DNA of 7,579 nt, from the NCBI GenBank assembly GCA_029251065.1, contig JAQXEB010000088.1:1-7579 (forward strand), in the 5' to 3' direction. A program made the translations under genes and the position numbers. Below, piece by piece: positions 1-6,077 of this stretch. Under the pieces are notes generated by a model. That model saw only the letters and a program-made list of their open reading frames with translations, ran no database searches and had not been told where the DNA came from. Origin of the DNA: Luminiphilus sp. (GTDB taxonomy: Bacteria; Pseudomonadota; Gammaproteobacteria; Pseudomonadales; Halieaceae). How positions within the stretch are numbered: position 1 is the first letter of the stretch; every line of letters begins with the position of its first letter.

Positions 1-755
1 GAAATTCGTCGCGTTGAGTCTGTTTGATTCGATCGTGCCGGGGGTAAATCTGTGTCGATGTCTTTGTACTTTTCTTGCAGTTCAGCCGGCGCATCAAGTG
101 GTGTGTGCGGGGCAATAAAAGGCATGTAAATGAAAAATGGCTTTTGCGTGTCGCGCTCGCGGATGTAACGCGAGACCTCATCAGCCAAGAGATACGTTTC
201 ATAACCTTCGTCGTCGGCAGTCACACCATTGACTTGAAAATCTTTGCCCCCGACATTGGCGAACGGCGGGTAAAACCCAACCTCGGTATGAAGGTGCCCG
301 TAAAAGTGCTCGAAACCCCGCTCATTGGGGTGATAGGTCATTTGCGCGTGACCCAGGTGCCACTTCCCTACCATGGCTGTTTGGTAACCCGCGGCGCCAA
401 AAGACTCGGGCATAAAATGCTCCGCTGGGTTCACTCCAATATTATCCCAGGGCATGATCACGCCGTAGGCCACGCCCAGACGCATGGGATCTCGTCCTGT
501 CATTAGCGCCGCCCGTGTGGGGGAGCAAATGGGCGTGGTGTAAAAGCGGTTCAGCTGGACGCCTTGTTCAGCCAGTTTGTCCAATGAGGGTGTGTCGATA
601 TTGCCCCCGTGGTATCCCACATCGGCCCAACCAAGATCGTCGGCTACGATCACAACAATATTGGGGCGCGTGGAGGCGGCCACCGGTGCACTGACCAAAA
701 AAGACGCCGCCATGACGGCCAGAGCGGTGCGAGCAAAATATGTTTTTAAAAGCAT
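1..755 (-). CDS. Exported Cys-type sulfatase (arylsulfatase family), N-terminal part; cut by window edge
   Basis: This gene starts at an ATG (complement of 753-755) and runs off the left edge, so about 251 residues are visible of a family usually 450-600 long. Residues 1-27 form a signal peptide (basic start, hydrophobic core, cleavage near PVAA-S), placing it in the periplasm or outside the cell. The alkaline-phosphatase-fold sulfatase motifs are present: the metal-binding pair D39-D40 in VIVADDLGW, and C77-S-P-T-R81, the signature whose Cys is converted to formylglycine. G130-K-W-H-L-G135 supplies the conserved Lys131 and His133, and H217 sits in APHTP. Members hydrolyse sulfate esters; the substrate cannot be read from this fragment. 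A purine-rich AAGAAGAG lies just upstream as ribosome site. It follows the propeller gene on the same strand after 111 bp, so the two may be co-transcribed. The required formylglycine-generating enzyme is not in the window. Family assignment is firm, substrate unknown. Confidence 0.95.
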   Translation of the reverse strand, partial: MLLKTYFARTALAVMAASFLVSAPVAASTRPNIVVIVADDLGWADVGYHGGNIDTPSLDKLAEQGVQLNRFYTTPICSPTRAALMTGRDPMRLGVAYGVIMPWDNIGVNPAEHFMPESFGAAGYQTAMVGKWHLGHAQMTYHPNERGFEHFYGHLHTEVGFYPPFANVGGKDFQVNGVTADDEGYETYLLADEVSRYIRERDTQKPFFIYMPFIAPHTPLDAPAELQEKYKDIDTDLPPARSNQTDSTRRI

Positions 756-866
756 GTAATTCTCTTCTTATTGTTCTCGATACAGGGCATCGCTGCCACG
801 GGAGTCGCTGTGATCTTCCAAAATTTGAGCCGACGCCACAAGCTCCAAATACGGTAAACGGCCAGA

Positions 867-2474
867 CTATTTCCCTGATGTTGTCTTAGGTGTCAGGCGA
901 ACCCTTCCCCAGGGTGTGCCGTAGTGAATCCGGCCGTCCTCGTCGATGGCGGTACCCGAATACATGACGTTGTAACGCTGCCCGCCAATGAGGTAATGAA
1001 AGTCGAGAGCGCCCGTATCCCAGTCCAGCGCCTCCAGTGTGAACTGATTGTCGCGAGCGCCGACGAAGTAGACGAGATTCGATCCCATACCCACAATGGG
1101 TACGCTGCTGGGCGAGCTGATGTCTTTGTTCACCCATGCGTATTCCAGTTGTTGTGCATCAGAATTCCACTGAAACTTTTGCAGACCGTAAGGCTGGTGG
1201 TCGGGATTACTGCCCAGATACCCGACAAGAAGTCCTCTGGCTCGCTCCGGCAAATACCACGGGACATTACGCGGCGTGTTATTCACCACCATCGCACCGT
1301 AACCCGACACCACAACAGACTGCTCGGACTGAATCTCAGTCAATGACTTATCGCCCAAGTTCACAGGCAACTGCCCTGCAATTCGGCGACTCGGCGCCCC
1401 GGGAACACCTTGCCAGTGTTCGGGAATATCGTTTCGCCAAAACAGCACCATGTTCATCTGCGGCTGGCCGTCGGTCATCACGACAAACGGGTCCTCGTCA
1501 CCAAATCCCATGAGTGACGGCGTTGCGCCCGTTCCATGCCCCCAGCCGTTCAGGTATTCGGACGTCCACGCACCCGCTGCAACATCCGTACTCAAACCCT
1601 CGCCGGTCCAAACGACTTTGTGCATGTGCTGCTGAGATGCGATGTAAATCCCGCCCTGGTCATCGATGGCAAAGGCATTGCGTATCCAACCGTAGCCCGT
1701 CGGTTTTGTGGCTTTAGTTTCGGCACCCTCACTGTGGTTAAGCCTAATGGAGTGATACTCCGAGAAGTCGCGCTTCATCGCCACAATGTAGCCGTGCTCG
1801 GTTGCCGCAATGAGCCATCCGTCATAGGTCATGCTGAGTCCAATGACCGGACCCGTAATGTGCTCGGGGAACTCAAACGTCCCCTTTTTGATAATCTTGG
1901 ATCGAGAATCTGCAGGATCTTCATCGGAGTAAGCTGTAATAACGCCGGTTTTGCTGCCAATGTAATAAGTGTGGTCGCGATCTAAGACCGTATATAAGTT
2001 CGCGAGGTCTCTGAGCTTACTGGCCTCTTTAAATGCATGCAGAACAGCAAAAAACCCGTCGTTAGTCGCTTCAAATTTCGCAATTGACGCGTCAGCGCGC
2101 GTCTCGTCGTAATACTCGGTTCCGGGAAAGGGGTACTCATCAATCAGCGTGTAGGTGTCGTAATCAACTTTGACGATGCGATCAATCCCATTACCCCAAA
2201 ACACCCGTCGCCCGTCTTCATACTCACCCGAGATCACCTGACCAAAGTGAGCAGGACCGGTGTGTAAGTACTGAATTTCATCATCAGCTAACGCACGACT
2301 CGGACCCTCTGGACCCGAGAGCAACACCGCGTCCTGTTGCGCCGGATCGTTGTGGGCCATCGCATTATGGCTGTCGGCCAAATAGGGATTAGCCACCGGT
2401 AAATTGGCCGCGTCGGCAGCCTCGACCAACCCCAAAAAAAGCATCACTCTAAACACGCTAAGGACCACTTCCAT
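867..2474 (-). CDS. Exported beta-propeller-like protein of unknown function
   Basis: I do not recognise a named family. With the ATG at 2474 the product is 535 residues. Its start (MEVVLSVFRVMLFLGLVEAA) reads as a signal peptide with a likely cut at ADA-A, so it is probably periplasmic or secreted. The body contains repeated strand-turn units typical of propeller blades: YYIGSKTGVITAYS, GLSMTYDGWLIAATEHGYIV, AFAIDDQGGIYIASQQ, LVYFVGARDNQFTLEALDWD and a last one around GTAIDEDGRIHYGTPWG. These resemble SMP-30/PQQ-type or quinoprotein-like propellers in style only; no catalytic motif is evident. The frame stays open further upstream and a GTG at 2498 is possible, adding eight residues. I prefer the ATG because it puts the hydrophobic segment near the N-terminus, although its GAGG lies only three bases upstream. 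It sits between the GFA gene and the sulfatase on the same strand. That it is a real exported protein is well supported; the fold is inferred. Confidence 0.85.
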   Translation of the reverse strand: MEVVLSVFRVMLFLGLVEAADAANLPVANPYLADSHNAMAHNDPAQQDAVLLSGPEGPSRALADDEIQYLHTGPAHFGQVISGEYEDGRRVFWGNGIDRIVKVDYDTYTLIDEYPFPGTEYYDETRADASIAKFEATNDGFFAVLHAFKEASKLRDLANLYTVLDRDHTYYIGSKTGVITAYSDEDPADSRSKIIKKGTFEFPEHITGPVIGLSMTYDGWLIAATEHGYIVAMKRDFSEYHSIRLNHSEGAETKATKPTGYGWIRNAFAIDDQGGIYIASQQHMHKVVWTGEGLSTDVAAGAWTSEYLNGWGHGTGATPSLMGFGDEDPFVVMTDGQPQMNMVLFWRNDIPEHWQGVPGAPSRRIAGQLPVNLGDKSLTEIQSEQSVVVSGYGAMVVNNTPRNVPWYLPERARGLLVGYLGSNPDHQPYGLQKFQWNSDAQQLEYAWVNKDISSPSSVPIVGMGSNLVYFVGARDNQFTLEALDWDTGALDFHYLIGGQRYNVMYSGTAIDEDGRIHYGTPWGRVRLTPKTTSGK

Positions 2475-2502
2475 CAACCTCAGAGACTCATTGCACACCC
2501 TG

Positions 2503-2531
2503 AATGTCGCGCAGAAAAAAAAGCCTGTAAA
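2503..2531 (-). promoter_or_regulatory. Possible sigma-70-type promoter for the propeller gene
   Basis: On the minus strand a TTTACA (complement of 2526-2531, five of six matches to TTGACA) is followed after 17 bp by GACATT (complement of 2503-2508, three of six matches to TATAAT). The spacer contains a run of eight T. Spacing is ideal but the -10 is poor, so this is a weak candidate. If real, the propeller gene could be transcribed independently of the GFA gene. Confidence 0.2.
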
Positions 2532-2612
2532 ACGCAGATGAGCTAAATCAGTCCCTAAGACCTCGTGAGAATAAACAAGGGGGATTTACCATCGACGAAA
2601 GGTCGAAGGGAT

Positions 2613-3023
2613 TTACATTTGAGGGTTCTCTGGAAACGCGGGAACATCCGGGGAGAGCTCAACCCAATTTTGCTTTTTACTCGACCAACAGTGAAACATC
2701 GCAACAAAGTCGTCAGTGTCGTCAAGTGTCCCTGCTTTGATGAACGCCATACCTGGCTGTGCGGGCACCTCGGAGTAGATGGGCGAGCCGCATTGACCAC
2801 AAAAGTAGCGGTTAACCGTGTTGCCAGTGTCGGTGTCACTGTCCTGATAGAGCTTCAGCTCACCGACAAAGTCGACGTCGGCTTTTTGAAATGCCGCAAG
2901 CGTCGAAAAAGCAGTGCCTGCCTGCTTTTGACAGTTTCTGCAGTGACACACACCACTCATTAAGGGTGCGGTCATGGCTTCATAACGCACTTGTCCGCAC
3001 AAACATCCACCGGTATTAGTCAT
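2613..3023 (-). CDS. GFA/CENP-V domain protein (glutathione-dependent formaldehyde-activating enzyme-like)
   Basis: This small cytoplasmic zinc protein of 136 residues is the usual length for the family. All seven zinc-ligand cysteines of the GFA fold are visible: C7-x-C9 in GGCLCGQVRY, C26-H-C28-x-x-C31 in CHCRNCQKQAG, and C75-x-x-C78 in FCGQCGSPIY. The founding member (Gfa of Paracoccus) was linked to formation of S-hydroxymethylglutathione from formaldehyde and glutathione, but most family members have unknown substrates, so the name should not be read as a proven activity. The frame is open upstream to 3146. The ATG at 3023 is chosen because the GFA motif begins at once after it and a GGAG lies seven bases upstream. 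The longer version would add a low-complexity stretch made by translating tandem DNA repeats. It is divergent from the 3265 gene and 138 bp ahead of the propeller gene on the same strand. Confidence 0.92.
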   Translation of the reverse strand: MTNTGGCLCGQVRYEAMTAPLMSGVCHCRNCQKQAGTAFSTLAAFQKADVDFVGELKLYQDSDTDTGNTVNRYFCGQCGSPIYSEVPAQPGMAFIKAGTLDDTDDFVAMFHCWSSKKQNWVELSPDVPAFPENPQM

Positions 3024-3031
3024 CGTATCGC

Positions 3032-3079
3032 TCCGTTGTCTTTCGAGTCCTTTGTCTTTCGAGCCCTTTGTCTTTCGAG
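3032..3079 (-). repeat. Three 16-bp tandem repeats in the leader of the GFA gene
   Basis: Read on the minus strand, three adjacent copies of CTCGAAAGACAAAGGR lie at 3064-3079, 3048-3063 and 3032-3047. The first two differ only in the last base; the third reads CTCGAAAGACAACGGA. The GGAG that serves as the GFA ribosome site begins inside this third copy. Each upstream copy also carries a Shine-Dalgarno-like AAGGG or AAGGA core. The array could be an operator with repeated protein sites, a translational control element, or a product of slippage. Confidence 0.85.
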
Positions 3080-3264
3080 AGAGTGCCTCACTGCACACAA
3101 TGAGCAAAAGGCAGTTCTCGCGCAAGTCGGTGAATGCGTCGACCACAATCGACGTGCACCAGACAAAGAAATAATGGCAAATTCGGTGCGGACTCCTAAT
3201 CTTTTGAAGAGGACCATTTCAGGTGCCTTAACCAACCAGTTACCAGTAGATTAGAGGTGAAAAA

Positions 3265-3966
3265 ATGAAGCAATTGACGAAAGTTTTAGTCTGCGCATCG
3301 ATGATCTTGAGCGCGACGTCGGCCTACGCGGAGCGGCTAGAGGTTTTTCGATGGCAGGCACTCGACACAAAGGCCGAGCAATTAGCCGGGACCCTGATGG
3401 AAGCGGCAAAGTTGCACGAAAAAAGTGGGGCGAGCGTCGGTATTTTTCAGATGGACGTCGGCGGCGCTGGAAACACTACGTTTGACTACGTACTCCGCTG
3501 GGACAGCAGCGCGGACTGGGCCAAGACAAAGGCGTATAACTCCGGCGAGGAGTTTGCCACGTTCTTTGCCAAAGCCGGTGCTAATCCGTCGGGAAAACTC
3601 ATGATGTCTCTGGAAGGACTCAACTGGGATCCATCAGTCACTGCTCAGAGCTTTGCCGAGGATGGCCCCTTCCGTGTCTTCATCTGGAGGCCCACGCCGG
3701 GAAAGATGGCCGACGTCTACAACACCTTCATGAAGGCGAAAGCCATTCACGAGGGACTCGGTGTGAAAATAAACATCTACAACGAAGGCATCGGTGGCAC
3801 CGGCAATATTCACTACGTGATGAGCGCCAAGGATTGGGCCTCTATGGCTTCATCAGGTGATGCGATTGCCGCGAGTCAGGAATTTCGGGCGCTTCAAGCA
3901 TCAGCGGCTGGGCAGGTCACACCGGTCGCTTCGATCCAAGGCTTCCCTATTTACTACTCAAAATAA
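3265..3966 (+). CDS. Exported protein with two tandem ferredoxin-like (dimeric alpha/beta-barrel-like) domains
   Basis: The product has 233 residues, and residues 1-22 form a clear signal peptide (MKQLTK basic start, hydrophobic core, cut at AYA-E). The mature protein is an internal duplication. Unit one (about 24-120) and unit two (about 135-233) share an initial strand EVFRW / RVFIW, a helix ending in H51-E52 / H162-E163, and a glycine turn G66-G-A-G-N70 / G177-G-T-G-N181. This is followed by a strand, then D84-W85 / D190-W191, and a closing helix with EEFATFF / QEFRALQ. This strand-helix-strand-strand-helix order suits the dimeric alpha/beta-barrel (NIPSNAP- or ABM-like) fold, with the two units probably forming one barrel. 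That fold is inferred from pattern, not proven. No enzyme motif is evident, so function is unknown. A good AGAGG lies seven bases before the ATG. It is divergent from the GFA gene, which may share control. Confidence 0.9.
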   Translation: MKQLTKVLVCASMILSATSAYAERLEVFRWQALDTKAEQLAGTLMEAAKLHEKSGASVGIFQMDVGGAGNTTFDYVLRWDSSADWAKTKAYNSGEEFATFFAKAGANPSGKLMMSLEGLNWDPSVTAQSFAEDGPFRVFIWRPTPGKMADVYNTFMKAKAIHEGLGVKINIYNEGIGGTGNIHYVMSAKDWASMASSGDAIAASQEFRALQASAAGQVTPVASIQGFPIYYSK

Positions 3967-3989
3967 GTCAATGCCGTGCACGAAAAGTA

Positions 3990-4012
3990 AGCCCGCATGA
4001 GCGGGCTTTTTT
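3990..4012. terminator. Rho-independent terminator between convergent genes
   Basis: A perfect 7-bp GC-rich stem AGCCCGC / GCGGGCT encloses a four-base loop ATGA and is followed by a T-tract on the plus strand, 23 bp after the stop of the 3265 gene. On the minus strand the stem is followed by TTACTTTTC, so it may also stop transcription of the convergent fhs gene, whose stop codon is at 4023. Confidence 0.9.
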
Positions 4013-4022
4013 ACGTCAGAAA

Positions 4023-5708
4023 TCAGAAAAGACCCACAATTTGCCCGTCCACCACATCGATATTCTGACTGGCTGGCACCTTGGGTAATCCCGGCATGGT
4101 CATCACATCGCCGCAGACAGCGACAACAAAGCCCGCACCAACCGACAGCCGAATCTCACGAATATCCATCGCATGTCCAGAGGGCGCACCCTTCAAGGCA
4201 GGGTCTGTGGAGAAAGAGTACGGCGTCTTAGCAATGCACACCGGCAAATGACCGTAGCCACCTTCAGTCAGCTCGCGAAGACGATCACGTACTTTGCTGC
4301 TTGCTGTGATTTCAGATGCGCCGTAGATCGTCGTTGCAACCGTCTCAATCTTCTCCCACAAACTGGCTGAATCCTCGTAAACAAAGGAGTGATGCGGCGC
4401 GTTTGCCGGGGTTGCGTCCGACTCACAGAGCTGGGCAACCATGTGCGCAAGTTCAGTTGCGCCCGCGCCACCATCGGCCCAGTGGCTTGAGAGCGCCACC
4501 TGAACGCCTCGAACACGACAGTGCTCTGTGACGAGATCAATTTCGGCTTGGGTGTCGGCGATGAATTGATTGATCGACACAACCACGGGCACACCGTAGT
4601 GGTCACGAATATTAGCGATGTGGCGGTCTAAGTTCGCAAGCCCTGCCTCCAAGGCAACCAGATTCTCCTCAGAGAGGCTTTCACGCGCCACACCACCGTG
4701 AAATTTCAATGCCCGAACCGTCGCGACAAGCACAGCGGCAGAGGGACGTATGCCCGCCGAGCGGCACTTAATATCGATAAACTTTTCAGCACCCAGGTCA
4801 GCGCCAAAGCCCGCCTCAGTGACCACATAGTCCGCCAGTCTAAGTCCCGCCGTCGTCGCAATAACGCTGTTACATCCGTGGGCAATATTGGCAAACGGCC
4901 CGCCGTGCACGAACGCAGGGGTACCCTCAAGCGTTTGCACCAGGTTAGGGGCCAGCGCGTCTTTCAAAACCGCGGTAAGCGCCCCCTCAGCTTTCAAGTC
5001 AGCAGCGGTCACCGGCTCGCGATCGCGTGTGTAAGCAACCACGATGCGACCCAGGCGCGCTTTAAGGTCATCAAGATCGGTGGCCAAACAAAATATCGCC
5101 ATAATCTCGGAGGCCACCACAATGTCAAAACCATCTTCGCGAGGGTAGCCGTTCCCAGGCCCCCCCAACGACACGGTAATCTGTCTCAGCGCGCGATCGT
5201 TCATATCCAACACACGCTTCCAGGTGATGCGACGCACGTCGATATCGAGCGCGTTGCCGTGGTGCACGTGGTTGTCAATCAGCGCGGCGAGCAGATTGTT
5301 AGCGACACCGATTGCATGCAAGTCACCGTTAAAGTGGAGGTTAATGTCCTCCATGGGGATGACCTGTGCATGGCCGCCGCCGGCTGCGCCCCCCTTCATG
5401 CCAAAGACCGGACCCAACGAAGGCTCGCGGAGACAAATGACCGTGTCCTTGCCAATCTGCTTAAGCGCATCGCCTAAACCCACCGTGGTCGTGGTCTTTC
5501 CTTCGCCGGCAGGTGTTGGACTAATCGCAGTCACTAAAATCATGCGCGAGCTGTCTCGAATCGGTTGACTCAACAGCCAGTCGAGACTGACCTTGCCTTT
5601 AATCCGTCCATAAGGCTCAAGCGCCTCTTCTGGAATGTTGAGCTGGTCCGCAATGTGGGAGATGGGACGAGGGGTTGCAGCCTGTGCAATATCAATATCT
5701 GATGCCAT
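4023..5708 (-). CDS. fhs: Formate-tetrahydrofolate ligase (10-formyl-THF synthetase)
   Basis: This cytoplasmic enzyme joins formate to tetrahydrofolate using ATP, giving 10-formyl-THF for purine and formyl-Met-tRNA synthesis; run backwards it releases formate from one-carbon units. At 561 residues it is full length for the family. The ATP-binding loop P64-T-P-A-G-E-G-K71-T is present. The two signature segments are GMKGGAAGGGH (103-113) and VATVRALKFHGG (328-339). Other conserved stretches are EPSLGPVFG (95-103), HGGPFANIAHGCNSV (268-282) and the C-terminal AVCGDVMTMPGLPKVP. The ATG at 5708 matches the usual family start (SDI-IAQAA) and has AGAGA about eight bases upstream. It is convergent with the 3265 gene across a shared terminator. 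Upstream lies a 369-bp spacer and then an AbgT transporter on the same strand, which suggests a folate-linked neighbourhood. A weak TATAAA (complement of 5745-5750) lies upstream without a good -35. Identification is firm. Confidence 0.98.
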   Translation of the reverse strand: MASDIDIAQAATPRPISHIADQLNIPEEALEPYGRIKGKVSLDWLLSQPIRDSSRMILVTAISPTPAGEGKTTTTVGLGDALKQIGKDTVICLREPSLGPVFGMKGGAAGGGHAQVIPMEDINLHFNGDLHAIGVANNLLAALIDNHVHHGNALDIDVRRITWKRVLDMNDRALRQITVSLGGPGNGYPREDGFDIVVASEIMAIFCLATDLDDLKARLGRIVVAYTRDREPVTAADLKAEGALTAVLKDALAPNLVQTLEGTPAFVHGGPFANIAHGCNSVIATTAGLRLADYVVTEAGFGADLGAEKFIDIKCRSAGIRPSAAVLVATVRALKFHGGVARESLSEENLVALEAGLANLDRHIANIRDHYGVPVVVSINQFIADTQAEIDLVTEHCRVRGVQVALSSHWADGGAGATELAHMVAQLCESDATPANAPHHSFVYEDSASLWEKIETVATTIYGASEITASSKVRDRLRELTEGGYGHLPVCIAKTPYSFSTDPALKGAPSGHAMDIREIRLSVGAGFVVAVCGDVMTMPGLPKVPASQNIDVVDGQIVGLF

Positions 5709-5759
5709 GGGAAACGTCTCTACTAAAGCTTTTTATTGGGGTTATTTATAGAGTGATCT

Positions 5760-5876
5760 ATGCCGCTCACGCTAGACCCAGTTTCCCGCGCGAGCAAGTG
5801 GTTAAAACCGAAAAATAAAGTGAAAAGTTGGCGTGATTTGCTCGCCGAAAAATCGGCTGAGGCACTTGCTAAGTAA
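5760..5876 (+). CDS. Possible small protein, 38 residues, divergent from fhs
   Basis: An ATG at 5760 opens a frame of 38 codons ending in TAA at 5874-5876. The product begins MPLTLDPVSRASKWLKPK and ends SWRDLLAEKSAEALAK. It is basic, has two Trp, and the last 17 residues could form an amphipathic helix. A GAGTGATC at 5751-5758 resembles part of the anti-16S pairing sequence and sits at a workable distance. There is no signal peptide or membrane segment. Only 51 bp separate it from the divergent fhs start, so the two promoters would have to overlap. I do not recognise the peptide. An open frame this short can arise by chance, and an inverted repeat overlaps it, so it could instead be part of a structured leader. 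Confidence 0.35.
   Translation: MPLTLDPVSRASKWLKPKNKVKSWRDLLAEKSAEALAK
5793..5870. repeat. Inverted repeat enclosing a smaller hairpin
   Basis: Perfect 8-bp arms AGCAAGTG (5793-5800) and CACTTGCT (5863-5870) are separated by 62 bp. Inside lies a second perfect stem GCCGA / TCGGC (5844-5848, 5853-5857) with a four-base loop, and a short GGTTAAAACC symmetry at 5800-5809. As RNA this could fold into an outer stem with one or two inner hairpins, on either strand. On the minus strand it would lie about 85-160 bases upstream of the fhs start codon. Function is unknown. Confidence 0.35.
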
Positions 5877-6077
5877 TCGCGCAAATGGCCTTCGCCGAAT
5901 CCCGAGAATTTACGATACGAGGCGCTACATCAGCACGTCAGAGACGATGCATCTCAGGGCTAAATAGGCACACCTCGACGCGCCGACAACTGATCGAGGG
6001 AGGGCCAACCTGCAACGACCATTCCTCGCCCGAAAATACCAGTCCTTACCCTTGAACTGAGCGAGTCGTTGGGCACC

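Larger units (their letters stand above)
5709..6077. other. Spacer between fhs and the AbgT gene
   Basis: This 369-bp stretch has no recognised gene. The part nearer fhs (5760-5876) contains a 38-codon open frame on the plus strand and the inverted repeat listed separately. The part nearer the transporter (5877-6077) shows only weak structure: a GATGCATC palindrome (5946-5953) and a CCTCGA / TCGAGG pair (5973-5978, 5994-5999) with a 15-base loop. I find no T-tract hairpin that would terminate the transporter transcript, so readthrough into fhs is possible. I recognise no known riboswitch here. Confidence 0.6.

Noticed and set aside
75..506. 143-codon open frame on the plus strand
   Set aside because: It is antisense to the sulfatase, whose signature motifs on the minus strand are unmistakable.
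1536..1985. 149-codon and neighbouring open frames on the plus strand
   Set aside because: They are antisense to the propeller gene and have no ribosome site or domain pattern.
2573..2616. Small inverted repeat TCGAC/GTCGA and repeated GTAAATCCC after the GFA gene, considered as a terminator
   Set aside because: The stem is only 5 bp and no T-tract follows on the minus strand.
3024..3146. N-terminal extension of the GFA protein by 41 residues
   Set aside because: The extension is read through the tandem repeats, lacks a ribosome site at 3146 and is absent from the normal GFA fold; the ATG at 3023 has a good GGAG.
4698..5477. 259-codon open frame on the plus strand
   Set aside because: It lies wholly antisense to fhs, its translation is rich in Arg and His with no recognisable domain, and fhs fully explains the sequence.
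5960..6076. 38-codon minus-strand frame starting with GTG one base after the AbgT stop codon
   Set aside because: The placement would allow coupled translation, but the peptide shows no pattern, has a non-ATG start, and its only ATG has a poorly spaced ribosome site. Chance is more likely.
5709..6077. Tetrahydrofolate or glycine riboswitch before fhs
   Set aside because: I could not match any conserved core of those riboswitches; only the unexplained inverted repeat remains.
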